Source: an uncultured Candidatus Saccharibacteria bacterium
GTDB taxonomy: Bacteria > Patescibacteriota > Saccharimonadia > Saccharimonadales > Saccharimonadaceae
Reading direction: 5' to 3'
Assembly: GCA_938036785.1 (NCBI GenBank)
Contig: CALHWE010000013.1
Span: forward strand, 34,466-98,465
Length of the DNA stretch: 64,000 nt
Under the pieces are notes generated by a model. That model searched no databases. It was not told the origin of the DNA and saw only the letters and a program-made list of their open reading frames with translations. Both the position numbers and the translations under genes were made by a program. This document shows positions 53,134-61,846 of this stretch, in pieces. Position 1 is the stretch's first letter. Every line of letters starts with the position of its first letter.

Positions 53134-53532
53134 ATGAAGGCACGTAAAGGATTTACCGTTATTGAGCTCATCGTCGTGATCGCTCTGCTTGCAACGGGTA
53201 GCTGGCTCTTTTTCAGCGAGAAAATCGCGACCGAAGCGACGCAGCGTGACAACCAGCGCAAGACCGCCATTAACGCAATGTACTATAGCCTGGAAGAAGT
53301 GTATTTTGAGAAAAACAACCACTACCCTAACACGATCGATAGTAAGACACTGCGCTCGGTTGACCCATCGCTCTTTACCGATCCAAATGGCCACAAGCTT
53401 GGCAGCGCCCAGTCTAGCTACCACTACAGTGGCACCGACTGCACCACCGACAACCAGTGCAAAGGCTACAAACTCACTGCCAACTTAGAGCGTGAGGCAG
53501 ACTACACCAAGACCAACCGCAATAATACCTAA
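53134..53532 (+). CDS. type IV pilin-like protein
   Basis: A 132-residue prepilin. The leader MKARKG is cut before FTVIELIVV, with Glu at +5 and a hydrophobic helix of about 20 residues. The rest is a small globular head with two cysteines (TDCTT and NQCKGY) that can form the D-loop typical of pilins. It could be the major or a minor pilin of the PilBCMNO system at 42-48 kb. The prepilin peptidase PilD is not in this window. A strong terminator follows. Confidence 0.85.
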   Translation: MKARKGFTVIELIVVIALLATGSWLFFSEKIATEATQRDNQRKTAINAMYYSLEEVYFEKNNHYPNTIDSKTLRSVDPSLFTDPNGHKLGSAQSSYHYSGTDCTTDNQCKGYKLTANLEREADYTKTNRNNT

Positions 53533-53560
53533 GTCTGTATATAGGTATATAGGTATACGA

Positions 53561-53591
53561 AAAACACCGAGCTTTGTCTGCTCGGTGTTTT
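53561..53591. terminator. bidirectional terminator
   Basis: 12-base-pair stem (AAAACACCGAGC/GCTCGGTGTTTT) with a 7-base loop. It ends the pilin gene and, on the minus strand, the PH-domain gene. Confidence 0.85.
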
Positions 53592-53612
53592 CATCATCAA
53601 CGTCTGCTAGTA

Positions 53613-54377
53613 TTAGTCATTTGCCACTGGCCGGCCGTTCTTGAAGTCCTCTACTGCGTTATTAAGCGTCGCGATTTCTTGCTTGGGGTTGGCTACGAAT
53701 GAGAAGCGATAGGTCGTCTCATCGCCCTCAGTACTAAGGCGAATAGAGCCATAATTAAACATCGCTTGGAGAACACCACGCTGGTTGTAGCTGGCATCTT
53801 CGATATTCATCAGGCTGACCGTTTGCTCGGTGTGTGAAAAAATACTCGTCTGGATCTCCTGGATAACACTCTCGTTTGTTAAATAAAACATATTGCGCGT
53901 ATAAACCCAGACCGACACATAGCCACCAAGAACAAAGGCCAAGATGAGCGCCATACACAGCAACATAAATGACCCAGAAGCAGAAGCTGGCAGGTGGAGG
54001 AGGTCAAAAATATAGTCGTAATTAAACATCAGTGCCAAGACAATGCTTGTCATCAAGGTCGACATAACAATCGCTGGCAGCATGCCAATTGGGTGGCGAC
54101 GCACCACACTAATGATGTATTCTTGCTCACTCAGGTTGAGATTCGGGAAGGCCATGACTGATTCATCATGGCGGCGGCGCACCTCTGATGACATCCGTGG
54201 CAGGTTCGCTTCTGGGCGCGGCGCATGGTAGTGGGGAGCGCCTTCTTTGCCGCTCACATCATAGAGTGTGCTGCTCGCGCGTGGTGCCGTGGGCGGCTCG
54301 GCGTAGAGTGGGTTACCATCGACATCATAGGCGACGGGCCGTGGTGGATCATTGCGTTGCAATCGTTGTGAATTCAT
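53613..54377 (-). CDS. membrane protein with PH (bPH2/YdbS-like) domain
   Basis: A 254-residue protein. The first 90 residues are polar; two membrane helices follow (about 97-120 and 133-160), then a bacterial PH domain (about 165-245: YLTNESVIQEIQTS... and EDASYNQRGVLQAMFNYGSI). The DASYNQRG and YGSI strands are typical of the bPH2 group. Function is generally unknown, often linked to envelope stress. TACAAT lies exactly 6 bases before the ATG. Confidence 0.75.
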   Translation of the reverse strand: MNSQRLQRNDPPRPVAYDVDGNPLYAEPPTAPRASSTLYDVSGKEGAPHYHAPRPEANLPRMSSEVRRRHDESVMAFPNLNLSEQEYIISVVRRHPIGMLPAIVMSTLMTSIVLALMFNYDYIFDLLHLPASASGSFMLLCMALILAFVLGGYVSVWVYTRNMFYLTNESVIQEIQTSIFSHTEQTVSLMNIEDASYNQRGVLQAMFNYGSIRLSTEGDETTYRFSFVANPKQEIATLNNAVEDFKNGRPVAND

Positions 54378-54383
54378 GGGTAT

Positions 54384-54389
54384 ATTGTA
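54384..54389 (-). promoter_or_regulatory. -10 box, leaderless promoter
   Basis: TACAAT on the minus strand exactly 6 bases before ATG 54377. Confidence 0.65.
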
Positions 54390-54419
54390 GCATATCTTGG
54401 ACTCATCACCTCACGCCTC

Positions 54420-55427
54420 TTACTCCATTGCGCGGCCAAGATGCTGTCGTGCTCGTGGTGTCACCCGCCGGCCTCGCGGCGTTCGCTCAATAAAGCCAAT
54501 TTGCAGGAGATATGGCTCATAGAAGTCTTCGATCGTCGTTGTCTCATCACCTGTCAGAGCAGCAATTGTCGTCAGACCAACCGGACTATCACCATAGGTA
54601 TCGAGCATCGAGAGTAGCAGGTTACGGTCAGCTGGGTCGAGGCCAAGCTCGTCAACTTCAAGCAAAGTTAGCGCCTGTGTTGTCGTTGCTACATCAATAA
54701 TACCATCGCCGTTTACATCCGCGTAGTCACGCACCCGCTTGAGCAAGCGGTTAGCAATCCGTGGTGTGAGGCGTGCCCTCGTGGAGAGTAATTGCGACGC
54801 TTCTGGCTTGATGTGCGTCTCGAGGATAGTCGCTGCCCGCGTGATAATCTGCGCAATCTCCTCTGGAGTGTAAAACTCCAAACGATAGATATGCCCAAAT
54901 CGGTCGCGCAGTGGCGCTGCAAGACTCCCCGTCCGTGTCGTCGCGCCAATCACCGTAAAGCGTGGTAGGTCGAGCCGGACACTGCGGGCCGCTGGCCCTT
55001 TGCCAATGACAATATCGAGCTTAAAATCCTCCATCGCCGAGTATAAGATCTCTTCCACAGCTCGCCCCAAGCGGTGGATTTCATCGATAAACAACACGTC
55101 GCCATCGTTGAGGTTGGTCAAGATCGATGCTAAATCACCCGCTTTCTCGATCGCTGGGCCACTGGTGACTCGCAAGGCAGCTCCCATCTCGTTGGCAATC
55201 ACCGCCGCCATCGTCGTCTTGCCAAGGCCAGGTGGGCCATAGAGCAAGACATGGTCGATCGGCTCGCCACGCTTCTTGGCTGCCGCAATTGCCAACTGCA
55301 AATTCTTCTTCAGTCGTTCCTGCCCCACATACTCCGCAAAGCGCTGTGGCCGCAGCGTCACCTCAATGCGCTGCTCCTCGCTATCATCCGCGTGGCTACT
55401 GGTATCAACAATTCGTTCTATCGCCAT
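54420..55427 (-). CDS. ruvB: Holliday junction branch-migration helicase RuvB
   Basis: A 335-residue RuvB: Walker A GPPGLGKTT, Walker B LFIDEIHRL, sensor GATTRTGSLAAPLRDRFG, and the C-terminal winged helix (IGFIERTPRGRRVTPRA). It is the AAA+ motor that pulls DNA through the RuvA-bound junction. ATG 55427 is set by TATAAT six bases upstream; a longer in-frame start at 55454 is not supported. ruvA and ruvC lie at 58078 and 61364, unlinked into one operon. Confidence 0.96.
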   Translation of the reverse strand: MAIERIVDTSSHADDSEEQRIEVTLRPQRFAEYVGQERLKKNLQLAIAAAKKRGEPIDHVLLYGPPGLGKTTMAAVIANEMGAALRVTSGPAIEKAGDLASILTNLNDGDVLFIDEIHRLGRAVEEILYSAMEDFKLDIVIGKGPAARSVRLDLPRFTVIGATTRTGSLAAPLRDRFGHIYRLEFYTPEEIAQIITRAATILETHIKPEASQLLSTRARLTPRIANRLLKRVRDYADVNGDGIIDVATTTQALTLLEVDELGLDPADRNLLLSMLDTYGDSPVGLTTIAALTGDETTTIEDFYEPYLLQIGFIERTPRGRRVTPRARQHLGRAME

Positions 55428-55433
55428 AGGTTT

Positions 55434-55439
55434 ATTATA
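55434..55439 (-). promoter_or_regulatory. -10 box, leaderless promoter of ruvB
   Basis: TATAAT on the minus strand exactly 6 bases before ATG 55427. Confidence 0.8.
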
Positions 55440-55502
55440 GCATTGGTGATGCATGATGAATTATCTATGCAGTTCTTTTACGGAAATACAAAGCATCTTA
55501 TA

Positions 55503-55985
55503 TTACTTCCGCTGTTGCCTCAAGTGTGGTAAGTTCTCTTGCACTGCAAGGACAATCTTACCAAATAGCTCCTCACTCACGCGGTGCTCACCATTCTCTA
55601 GATGTCGTGGCCATTTTGGGTCAGGAAATTCCTCCCCCGCAAAGTGTGTACCGTTAGCATAGCGTGGGTAGAGGTGCCAGTGCACATGGGTCGACTGCCC
55701 AGCTTTGACGGCATTGTTCATCAAGCATTCCCAGTTGCACACGTCTGCACCAAAGGCCTGAGTAATTGCGCGCTCCATGCTGCGGATCACTACGTGGAGC
55801 TCGTGCCAATCGGTCTCATCGAGCTCACCAAGCGACGACTTGTGCTCACGTAGCGCCACAAACCCTTTGCCAAGATATAGCTGATTACGATCGAGCACCG
55901 CATTTCATCGATCGGTTTGCATGACCACCGCTGGGTCATCAATTGTTTGCTCTGCCACAAATGGGCAGATGTCACAGTTTTTCAT
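55503..55985 (-). pseudogene. HIT-like protein gene with one in-frame TGA
   Basis: From ATG 55985 (AAGGAGG 8 bases upstream) the frame reads a CDICPF cysteine pair and continues to codon 27, a TGA (55905-55907), then stays open to 55503. Related HIT proteins usually have Trp here, in a pattern like T-D-x-W before the NxxQLYLGKGFVAL strand. The rest is an intact HIT domain with HVHWHLYP. A single TGG-to-TGA change would explain it. It may be a recent nonsense mutation, a sequencing error or recoding. An internal GTG at 55898 could make a 131-residue product without the Cys pair. Confidence 0.7.
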
Positions 55986-56038
55986 TTTTATTACCTCCTT
56001 CTCTTGCTCTATTATAGAGGAGAAGATGCTGCTTGTCA

Positions 56039-56785
56039 TTACTGGTTATTCTGTCGCTTAAGCCACGGGTTATCCATTTCCATAATGCGCTTAAGGTGAG
56101 ATTTAAGAGTATCCAATCGTTTTTGGATTTCATCCTCAGCAATGCCAAGTGATTGAAAGTCGTTTTTCAATGACTCCATGTATATTGGGAAGAATTTTGC
56201 CTCAAACTGCTGGAAGTCCTCCCACGACATATCCGGATGCTCCTCATGATGGAACGCCTCAGCACCGCGCCAGAATGTCTTCCAATCAGCTGTCATATAG
56301 GCCATGTCAGCGTGATGGAGCAGCTTCGCCTCGGGTGTATCACGTTGTGGCGAGCCAGTCATAATCGTGCCCCTAATAGCCCGATCAAGAAAAGCAATGT
56401 CGCTACTAGTCAGATGAATCTCATTGCTCTTGAGATCTTCCTTCATGAGTGCTATTGCATACTCTTCCTTCGTCGGATATGCCCGAGCCGCCTTATCGTC
56501 GAAACCAGCATCATGCCAGGCCGCCGCTAAGGCAAGGAGGTCTTTTTGCCATGGAGTGATCACACGCGGATAGCTATTATCAGGCAAAAGCTCTACAAGC
56601 TCGCCAACTGCCTCCATCACATCTTTCATGTGGTCAGGATTATGATAAGGTAATTTGGGATAGCGCTCACAAGCACGTTTCACCGACCCCTCAAAGGCTC
56701 TTACATAATACTCCTTTGACTGGTTAATTGATTCATGCGCACTATCAACCTGAGAATTAGAGGAATGAGGAAATTTATCAAACAT
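56039..56785 (-). CDS. HD-domain protein (predicted metal-dependent phosphohydrolase)
   Basis: A 248-residue HD-superfamily protein. It has the first ligand histidines in YHNPDHMKDV (about residue 48), HD in AAAWHDAGF (about residue 91) and a late LLHHADMAYM Asp. It probably hydrolyses a nucleotide or phosphodiester. It has a truncated paralogue at 57476. A TATAAT box lies 9 bases before the ATG. Partners are unknown. Confidence 0.8.
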   Translation of the reverse strand: MFDKFPHSSNSQVDSAHESINQSKEYYVRAFEGSVKRACERYPKLPYHNPDHMKDVMEAVGELVELLPDNSYPRVITPWQKDLLALAAAWHDAGFDDKAARAYPTKEEYAIALMKEDLKSNEIHLTSSDIAFLDRAIRGTIMTGSPQRDTPEAKLLHHADMAYMTADWKTFWRGAEAFHHEEHPDMSWEDFQQFEAKFFPIYMESLKNDFQSLGIAEDEIQKRLDTLKSHLKRIMEMDNPWLKRQNNQ

Positions 56786-56854
56786 AGATGTCCTATTATA
56801 TGGGTAAATTTATCAGTTGTCAACAGAGGTACCTACACGCCTCAGCTGTGCGTA

Positions 56855-57424
56855 TTATAACCGACGAACTTTTTTGCCAGTCGGCTTGCCAATTCCACAT
56901 AAGTGCGGCACTGTTGTGGCTGCAACAACGCCAGCCGCTATACCGCCTGCGAGGCGCGTCTGCCCTGGATTACCATGTGCCGCCACAACGGCAAAAGCCG
57001 CCGTAGCAATATTAGCGGCTCGTTTGTAGCGCCCACCCTTGGTCACCTCACCAGTTTTTGCCAGGTGGTAAGCATTGGCTGCACCAGTTGCTGCCTGTCC
57101 AAGGGCAACGGCGGCAATCCCCGCTCGCGCCTCAGGATAGCGCTTGCCTAGCTCATACATCACACGCACCACAGCAGCTGTATCCACCACACCATCAGTT
57201 ACACGGCGCAGTGGCGTATCGTCAAGAATTTGCCCATCAGCGACATCAGCTGCCATAAAAGCTGCAAGCGCAAGGCCAATCGGCTTACCATCACGGGCCT
57301 GCCGGGCAATATATTCTGCGCCACTATAGCGCAGGGCTGTTAGCCCCACACTCGCCGTTTCTCTTAGGCGAGATATGTGCTGCACATCAGGTTTCTCCGA
57401 ATTTTTCTGTTCAGGATTTTTCAC
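56855..57424 (-). CDS. CDP-alcohol phosphatidyltransferase-like protein with altered motif
   Basis: A 189-residue hydrophobic protein. The region AADVADGQILDDTPLRRVTDGVVD resembles the CDP-alcohol transferase motif D-x2-DG-x2-AR...G-x3-D-x3-D: the first two Asp and the last D-x3-D are there, but AR is replaced by LD and the Gly by Thr. It may be a divergent lipid-head-group enzyme or an inactive relative. The start is GTG 57424, after a GATACT sequence. It is on the same strand as the two HD genes. Confidence 0.5.
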   Translation of the reverse strand: MKNPEQKNSEKPDVQHISRLRETASVGLTALRYSGAEYIARQARDGKPIGLALAAFMAADVADGQILDDTPLRRVTDGVVDTAAVVRVMYELGKRYPEARAGIAAVALGQAATGAANAYHLAKTGEVTKGGRYKRAANIATAAFAVVAAHGNPGQTRLAGGIAAGVVAATTVPHLCGIGKPTGKKVRRL

Positions 57425-57475
57425 ACCATGTGCTAGTATCTCATATTTTTTGCATTGTTGCTACTGCATGCAATA

Positions 57476-58042
57476 TTATTTTGCAGTATGATCTACTGGC
57501 TCTGGCATACGCGCAAATTGCTCCATATGCTGCTGCAGTGCCGCGCAATACTGGCTAATAACAGATGGAGCAATACCTAATAACAAACCATCCGTCTGCA
57601 TCTCTGCTAAACACATTGCAAAGAAGCGCTGCTGCCTCTGCAAAAACTCTACCCATGGAGTATCTGGTTGCTCCTCTACCCGATAATTCATACTCCCCCG
57701 CCAAAATGTCTGCCAATCTGCAAAGAGAAACCCAATGTCGGCCAGATGAAGCAACTTAGCCTCAAGGGTGCTGCGCTGTAGTGGCGGTACGACAATCGTG
57801 CCAAGAATTGCCCGCTCCACAAAGGCATAGGCCTCGCTATCTAGCTCAAGCTGTTCTCTTTGGCTGTCTTGTACAAATAATGCAACCGAGTATGCTTCTT
57901 TGCACCAGTATTCGTTGGCTGCGGCATGGTCGTAGCCTGCATCGTGCCAGGCCGCTGCTATAACGAGCAGCTCCTGCTGCTGAGCGGAGAAAGTATATCG
58001 AGGCACAAGATGTATCAGTTCTTTTACTAAGAGTTTTGGCAA
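57476..58042 (-). CDS. HD-domain paralogue lacking the first metal-ligand segment
   Basis: A 188-residue protein whose sequence follows the 56039 protein closely from VELLPDNSY onward (AAAWHDAGY, LLHLADIGFL, WQTFWRGS). The first 70 or so residues, with the YHNPDH ligands, are missing. The frame is blocked by TAG three codons upstream of the TTG at 58042, and ruvA ends 36 bases away, so the deletion sits at the ruvA boundary. It may be a decaying duplicate, or a regulatory partner that no longer binds metal. The start codon is uncertain. Confidence 0.6.
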   Translation of the reverse strand: MPKLLVKELIHLVPRYTFSAQQQELLVIAAAWHDAGYDHAAANEYWCKEAYSVALFVQDSQREQLELDSEAYAFVERAILGTIVVPPLQRSTLEAKLLHLADIGFLFADWQTFWRGSMNYRVEEQPDTPWVEFLQRQQRFFAMCLAEMQTDGLLLGIAPSVISQYCAALQQHMEQFARMPEPVDHTAK

Positions 58043-58077
58043 TTTATAATGCTATCCTCTATTGATATCAACGTGGC

Positions 58078-58653
58078 TTATTGCTTCAAAGCCATTGTCA
58101 CTCGCTGCGCTGTGGGTAAACTCGTATCGATATGAGCAAGTGCTTTGGTGGCATCTGCCAGTGTATAGCCTAGCGCAACCAACGCTTCGAGTGCTTCGTC
58201 GTTTGTATCAAGCTCTGCCTGCACAGGCGCGTCGTGAGCAGCATAGTACGTTGGCACGCCCACCTTATCTCGCAGGTCTACTACCACACGCTCGGCAGTC
58301 TTTTTGCCCACCCCACTGGCTCTTTGGATAAAGGCCGCATCGGCATTGGCTAAGGCATTACGCACCTGCTCAGCCTCACCAAGGCTAAGGATGGCCAGTG
58401 CCGCCTTGGGGCCCACGCCCTGCACAGTGATGAGCAGCTCAAATAGTTTCTTAGCTGCCCGAGATGAAAAGCCAAACAGTTCCTGAGCTTGCTCTCGAAT
58501 GTGGTGGTATGTATAGAGCTTGACTACCTCACCAAGCTGCATCGCATCATAATCATGCGCTGCGACCGCTATCTCATAGCCAACCCCCTGCACATCAATG
58601 ATGACACTACCCGCAAACTTCTCATCAACTTGGCCAGCAATATGAGCAATCAT
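58078..58653 (-). CDS. ruvA: Holliday junction recognition protein RuvA
   Basis: A 191-residue RuvA: N-terminal OB fold (MIAHIAGQVDEK...), two helix-hairpin-helix motifs (LLITVQGVGPKAALAIL and IQRASGVGKKTAERVVVDL), and a C-terminal domain III that binds RuvB (ALEALVALGYTLADATKAL). It tetramerises on four-way junctions. AAGGAGA precedes the ATG. Normal length. Confidence 0.96.
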   Translation of the reverse strand: MIAHIAGQVDEKFAGSVIIDVQGVGYEIAVAAHDYDAMQLGEVVKLYTYHHIREQAQELFGFSSRAAKKLFELLITVQGVGPKAALAILSLGEAEQVRNALANADAAFIQRASGVGKKTAERVVVDLRDKVGVPTYYAAHDAPVQAELDTNDEALEALVALGYTLADATKALAHIDTSLPTAQRVTMALKQ

Positions 58654-58671
58654 CCGCGTCTCCTTAGAGTA

Positions 58672-61200
58672 CTAAAAGTTAGTCCTGAAGAAGTTGTTAT
58701 TATTGCCACCAGTATTGTTCTGACTATTCTGCCCAGAGCTATCATCGTCGCTCGTACCACCAGTACCAGAACTATCACCACTCGTACCACCGGTATTACC
58801 ACTGTTGCCGGTATTATTGCGGCGGCGAGTATTACCGTTGATGGTTGAGCTATTATCACTGTCGTCGCTTGTACTGCCAGAGCTCCCTCTACTACTTGAC
58901 GATCGGCAGCTTGCGATGTTCTTTGAGTAACGACTACTGTCAAAGTCTTTTTCGTCGATGGTAATGATGCGCTTTTGCTCAACGTCACAGACACGGATTT
59001 GCTGTTTCGTCGTGGAGCAATCTGAGCTGTTCTTCGAGTGTTTCGTGCTGTCGAAGTCATCTTCGTAGATAGACTCCATCTTTTTATCACTGAGATTACA
59101 GACTTCGATCTTGGTGCGCACAACATTACACTGCTTAGTTGGCAACGCGCCAGTTAGGAAGTATTCTTTGTATGTCCCCTTGGCATTCTCGGTAGTAGCC
59201 AGGCCACCGTCGCTCGTACAGACCGAGCGCTGCACGACACCACTTGGCACAGGGAATTGGGTGTTCGACTGGCCCGCCAAGAGTTTCGTCATTGTGTTGC
59301 GCCAGATTGGCCCTGCCATGTCTGAGCCACCATTTTTCATTGGTGTATTGTCATTATTACCAACCCATACGCCAACGGCATACTCTGGGTTATAGCCAAT
59401 CGTCCACGCATCTTTGTTATCATTCGTCGTCCCTGTCTTGACAGCCGCAGTATGGCCAGGCACTGTGAGGGTTGAACCAAATACGCTCGCTCGTGCCGAA
59501 TTATCGGACAAAATATTTGAGATCAAGTAGGCACCACCTTCGCTAATTGCCCGCTTGCTTGTTGCGTTGGGCCAGCTAACTTTCTTGTTGTATTTGTCAT
59601 TAACCTGCTCGATGAGTCCCAGCTCAAATTGCTGCCCTTGGTTGCCAAATGCTGCATAGGCATTAGTCATTTGCGTTAGCGATGCCTCACCCGAGCCAAG
59701 TGCGAGAGACAAACCATTCTTCTCACCTGTTGCTTGAGTAATCGACGAGATACCAAGATTATTAGCCGTTTGAACCGACTTACTAATACCAAACTTCTTC
59801 ATAATCTCCACGCTCGGGATATTGAGCGACCAACTAATTGCTCGACGCGTCGTCACGCTCCCGTGCCAACGTTTGTCAGCGTTGAGCGGCTGGTAGCCAC
59901 CGCCAAAGTCCGTTGGCTTATCTTGGAAAATTGTCGCTGGTGTAATAACCCCCTCGGCTAGTGCCCCTGCATAGTAAATCGGCTTGAAGCTACTGCCTGG
60001 CTGGCGTGGCGTTGTGGCCATATTGACATTACCCCACTGTGGGTTGTTGTAGTCGGCACTACCCACTAGTGCGCGCACCCGACCTGTCTTGACGTCTATC
60101 ACAACACCGCTCGCATTCGTCCCACCACGGTTGTTGAGGTATGGAATCTGCTTGGAGACGTTATCGATTAGCATCTGCTGCGTATCCATATTGAGCGTTG
60201 TCTTCACCTGGTAACCTGAGCGCATTAACTTATCATACGCATTTTTATCGTCCGCACTGTATAGTTTCTGTTTGAGCTGGTTTATAACCATCTGCGCAAA
60301 GTGTGGCGCAATCGACTTAACGGTATTTGCCGTCGATGCATACGAGAGCTGCTGCGCATACGCTGCGTCTTTTTGCTCATTAGTGATGGCACCCACGTCA
60401 ACCATGCGTCCAAGCACTGTCTTTTGACGCTGCTTAGCCTTTTCTGGACTACCGCTAATTGGCGAGTAAGCAGTTGGGGCTGGTAGCACACCAACGAGCA
60501 TAGCGCTCTCGGCTAGCGTGAGATCCTTCGGTGCTTTACCAAAGTAAATCTTGGCCGCCTCTTCAATGCCAAATGAGTCTTCGCCATAGTACACGGAGTT
60601 GAGATACATCTCGAGGATCTGGTCCTTGGTATAGTTCTGTTCGATCGCGAGCGCTACGAACAGCTCCTGATATTTACGCATAAAGGTCTGTTCACTTGTG
60701 AGGACGGTGTTCTTGGCGAGCTGCTGCGTAATGGTTGAGCCACCACCATGGCGCTGGAAGGCTGCCCGGAAGATACCGATTAGACTAAACCCAGGGTGTT
60801 TATAGAAGTCTTTATCCTCACTAGCCAGTAGCGCATTTTTCATACTGTCTGAGATGTCAGCTAGTTTCACCATATTGCGGTGCTGGGCTCGCCCCACACT
60901 ATAGAGTGGCTTGTTGTTGACATCATTGAGGACGATGCCAGTATTATTGCGGTTCATCAGCCGCTCTTGGTCAGAAATATCACGTGCATAATATAGGTAT
61001 GTCAAGATCGGCACAATCAGCAAAAACAGCAAAAACGGCGTCAGGATTACCATCGCCTTCTTCTTTTTGCTCATATTCCAAAACCACAAGAAATGCTTAT
61101 GCTCGCGTCTTCGACGCGGTGGCTTCGACTGGCGAACCTCTCCAAAGTTGGCATATCTGCCCATCCGGGCTGGTTGTTGTCTTCCTCGAGGTAGTTGCAT
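58672..61200 (-). CDS. bifunctional class A penicillin-binding protein (PBP1A-like)
   Basis: An 842-residue PBP. It has a basic cytoplasmic N terminus, a membrane helix (about 50-70), a GT51 glycosyltransferase (EDKDFYKHPGFS, GGSTITQQLAKN), and a transpeptidase with PGSSFKP (active Ser), SLN and VKTGTTND. The C-terminal 130 residues are Ser/Gly/Thr/Asn-rich with Cys-containing turns, probably a wall-facing linker. It polymerises and cross-links peptidoglycan. TATAAT lies exactly 6 bases before the ATG. Confidence 0.94.
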   Translation of the reverse strand: MQLPRGRQQPARMGRYANFGEVRQSKPPRRRREHKHFLWFWNMSKKKKAMVILTPFLLFLLIVPILTYLYYARDISDQERLMNRNNTGIVLNDVNNKPLYSVGRAQHRNMVKLADISDSMKNALLASEDKDFYKHPGFSLIGIFRAAFQRHGGGSTITQQLAKNTVLTSEQTFMRKYQELFVALAIEQNYTKDQILEMYLNSVYYGEDSFGIEEAAKIYFGKAPKDLTLAESAMLVGVLPAPTAYSPISGSPEKAKQRQKTVLGRMVDVGAITNEQKDAAYAQQLSYASTANTVKSIAPHFAQMVINQLKQKLYSADDKNAYDKLMRSGYQVKTTLNMDTQQMLIDNVSKQIPYLNNRGGTNASGVVIDVKTGRVRALVGSADYNNPQWGNVNMATTPRQPGSSFKPIYYAGALAEGVITPATIFQDKPTDFGGGYQPLNADKRWHGSVTTRRAISWSLNIPSVEIMKKFGISKSVQTANNLGISSITQATGEKNGLSLALGSGEASLTQMTNAYAAFGNQGQQFELGLIEQVNDKYNKKVSWPNATSKRAISEGGAYLISNILSDNSARASVFGSTLTVPGHTAAVKTGTTNDNKDAWTIGYNPEYAVGVWVGNNDNTPMKNGGSDMAGPIWRNTMTKLLAGQSNTQFPVPSGVVQRSVCTSDGGLATTENAKGTYKEYFLTGALPTKQCNVVRTKIEVCNLSDKKMESIYEDDFDSTKHSKNSSDCSTTKQQIRVCDVEQKRIITIDEKDFDSSRYSKNIASCRSSSSRGSSGSTSDDSDNSSTINGNTRRRNNTGNSGNTGGTSGDSSGTGGTSDDDSSGQNSQNNTGGNNNNFFRTNF

Positions 61201-61206
61201 AATTTA

Positions 61207-61212
61207 ATTATA
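61207..61212 (-). promoter_or_regulatory. -10 box, leaderless promoter of PBP gene
   Basis: TATAAT on the minus strand exactly 6 bases before ATG 61200. Confidence 0.8.
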
Positions 61213-61363
61213 CCATCGTTCTGGCGCAATGTACTGAAAACACTAATCTTAGCGCTTTTCTCTCCCTCGTCTCTGATATAGCACACACTCTTGTTACAGT
61301 TAGAGAGCCGCTCTTATAGCTTATTTCTCACCTGACACAGATACAGAAGTACTTCCCAACCAG

Positions 61364-61840
61364 TTAGCTCTGTCGCGTCATAAACGCCGCCATAATCGCT
61401 GCCGCGAGAGCATCTGCACAGTCATCTGGCTTGGGTACCGTCTGAAGGCCTAGTTGGAGCCGCACCATCTCTTGCACTTGCTTTTTATCTGCTTTGCCGT
61501 AGCCAGTGATTGTCTGCTTGATCTGGAGTGGTGTATACTCCTCAATCCGCAGTCCTGCCCGCTGGCCGGTCAGTAGCGCTACGCCACGTGCTTCAGCTAC
61601 GCTCATAGCGGTAGTTATATTGCGGGCAAAGAAGAGCTTCTCGATCGCCATCATTGTCGGCTGTGTCTCTGCAATAATACTCGTGAGGCCATCGAATATC
61701 TCACCAAGGCGCTCTGGTATTGGCGTGTGTGCTGGCGTTGTAATAACACCCGCCGTGACGAGTCGCGTTGCGCCACCATGAGCGTCGATGACGCCAAAGC
61801 CAAGGATGCCAGTGCCCGGGTCTATACCAATAATTCTCAT
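61364..61840 (-). CDS. ruvC: Holliday junction resolvase RuvC
   Basis: A 158-residue RuvC with RNase H-like fold. Acidic residues are D7 (IGIDPGTG), the Glu in MAIEKLFF, and the late Asp residues in PKPDDCADALA. It cuts the junction that RuvAB moves. TATACT lies 6 bases before the ATG. The length is usual. Confidence 0.95.
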   Translation of the reverse strand: MRIIGIDPGTGILGFGVIDAHGGATRLVTAGVITTPAHTPIPERLGEIFDGLTSIIAETQPTMMAIEKLFFARNITTAMSVAEARGVALLTGQRAGLRIEEYTPLQIKQTITGYGKADKKQVQEMVRLQLGLQTVPKPDDCADALAAAIMAAFMTRQS

Positions 61841-61846
61841 GATGCT

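Noticed and set aside
55905..55907. TGA as evidence of genetic code 25 (UGA = Gly)
   Set aside because: Other conserved genes in the window (recA, eno, pilB, ruvABC) show no internal TGA, and the site needs Trp rather than Gly.
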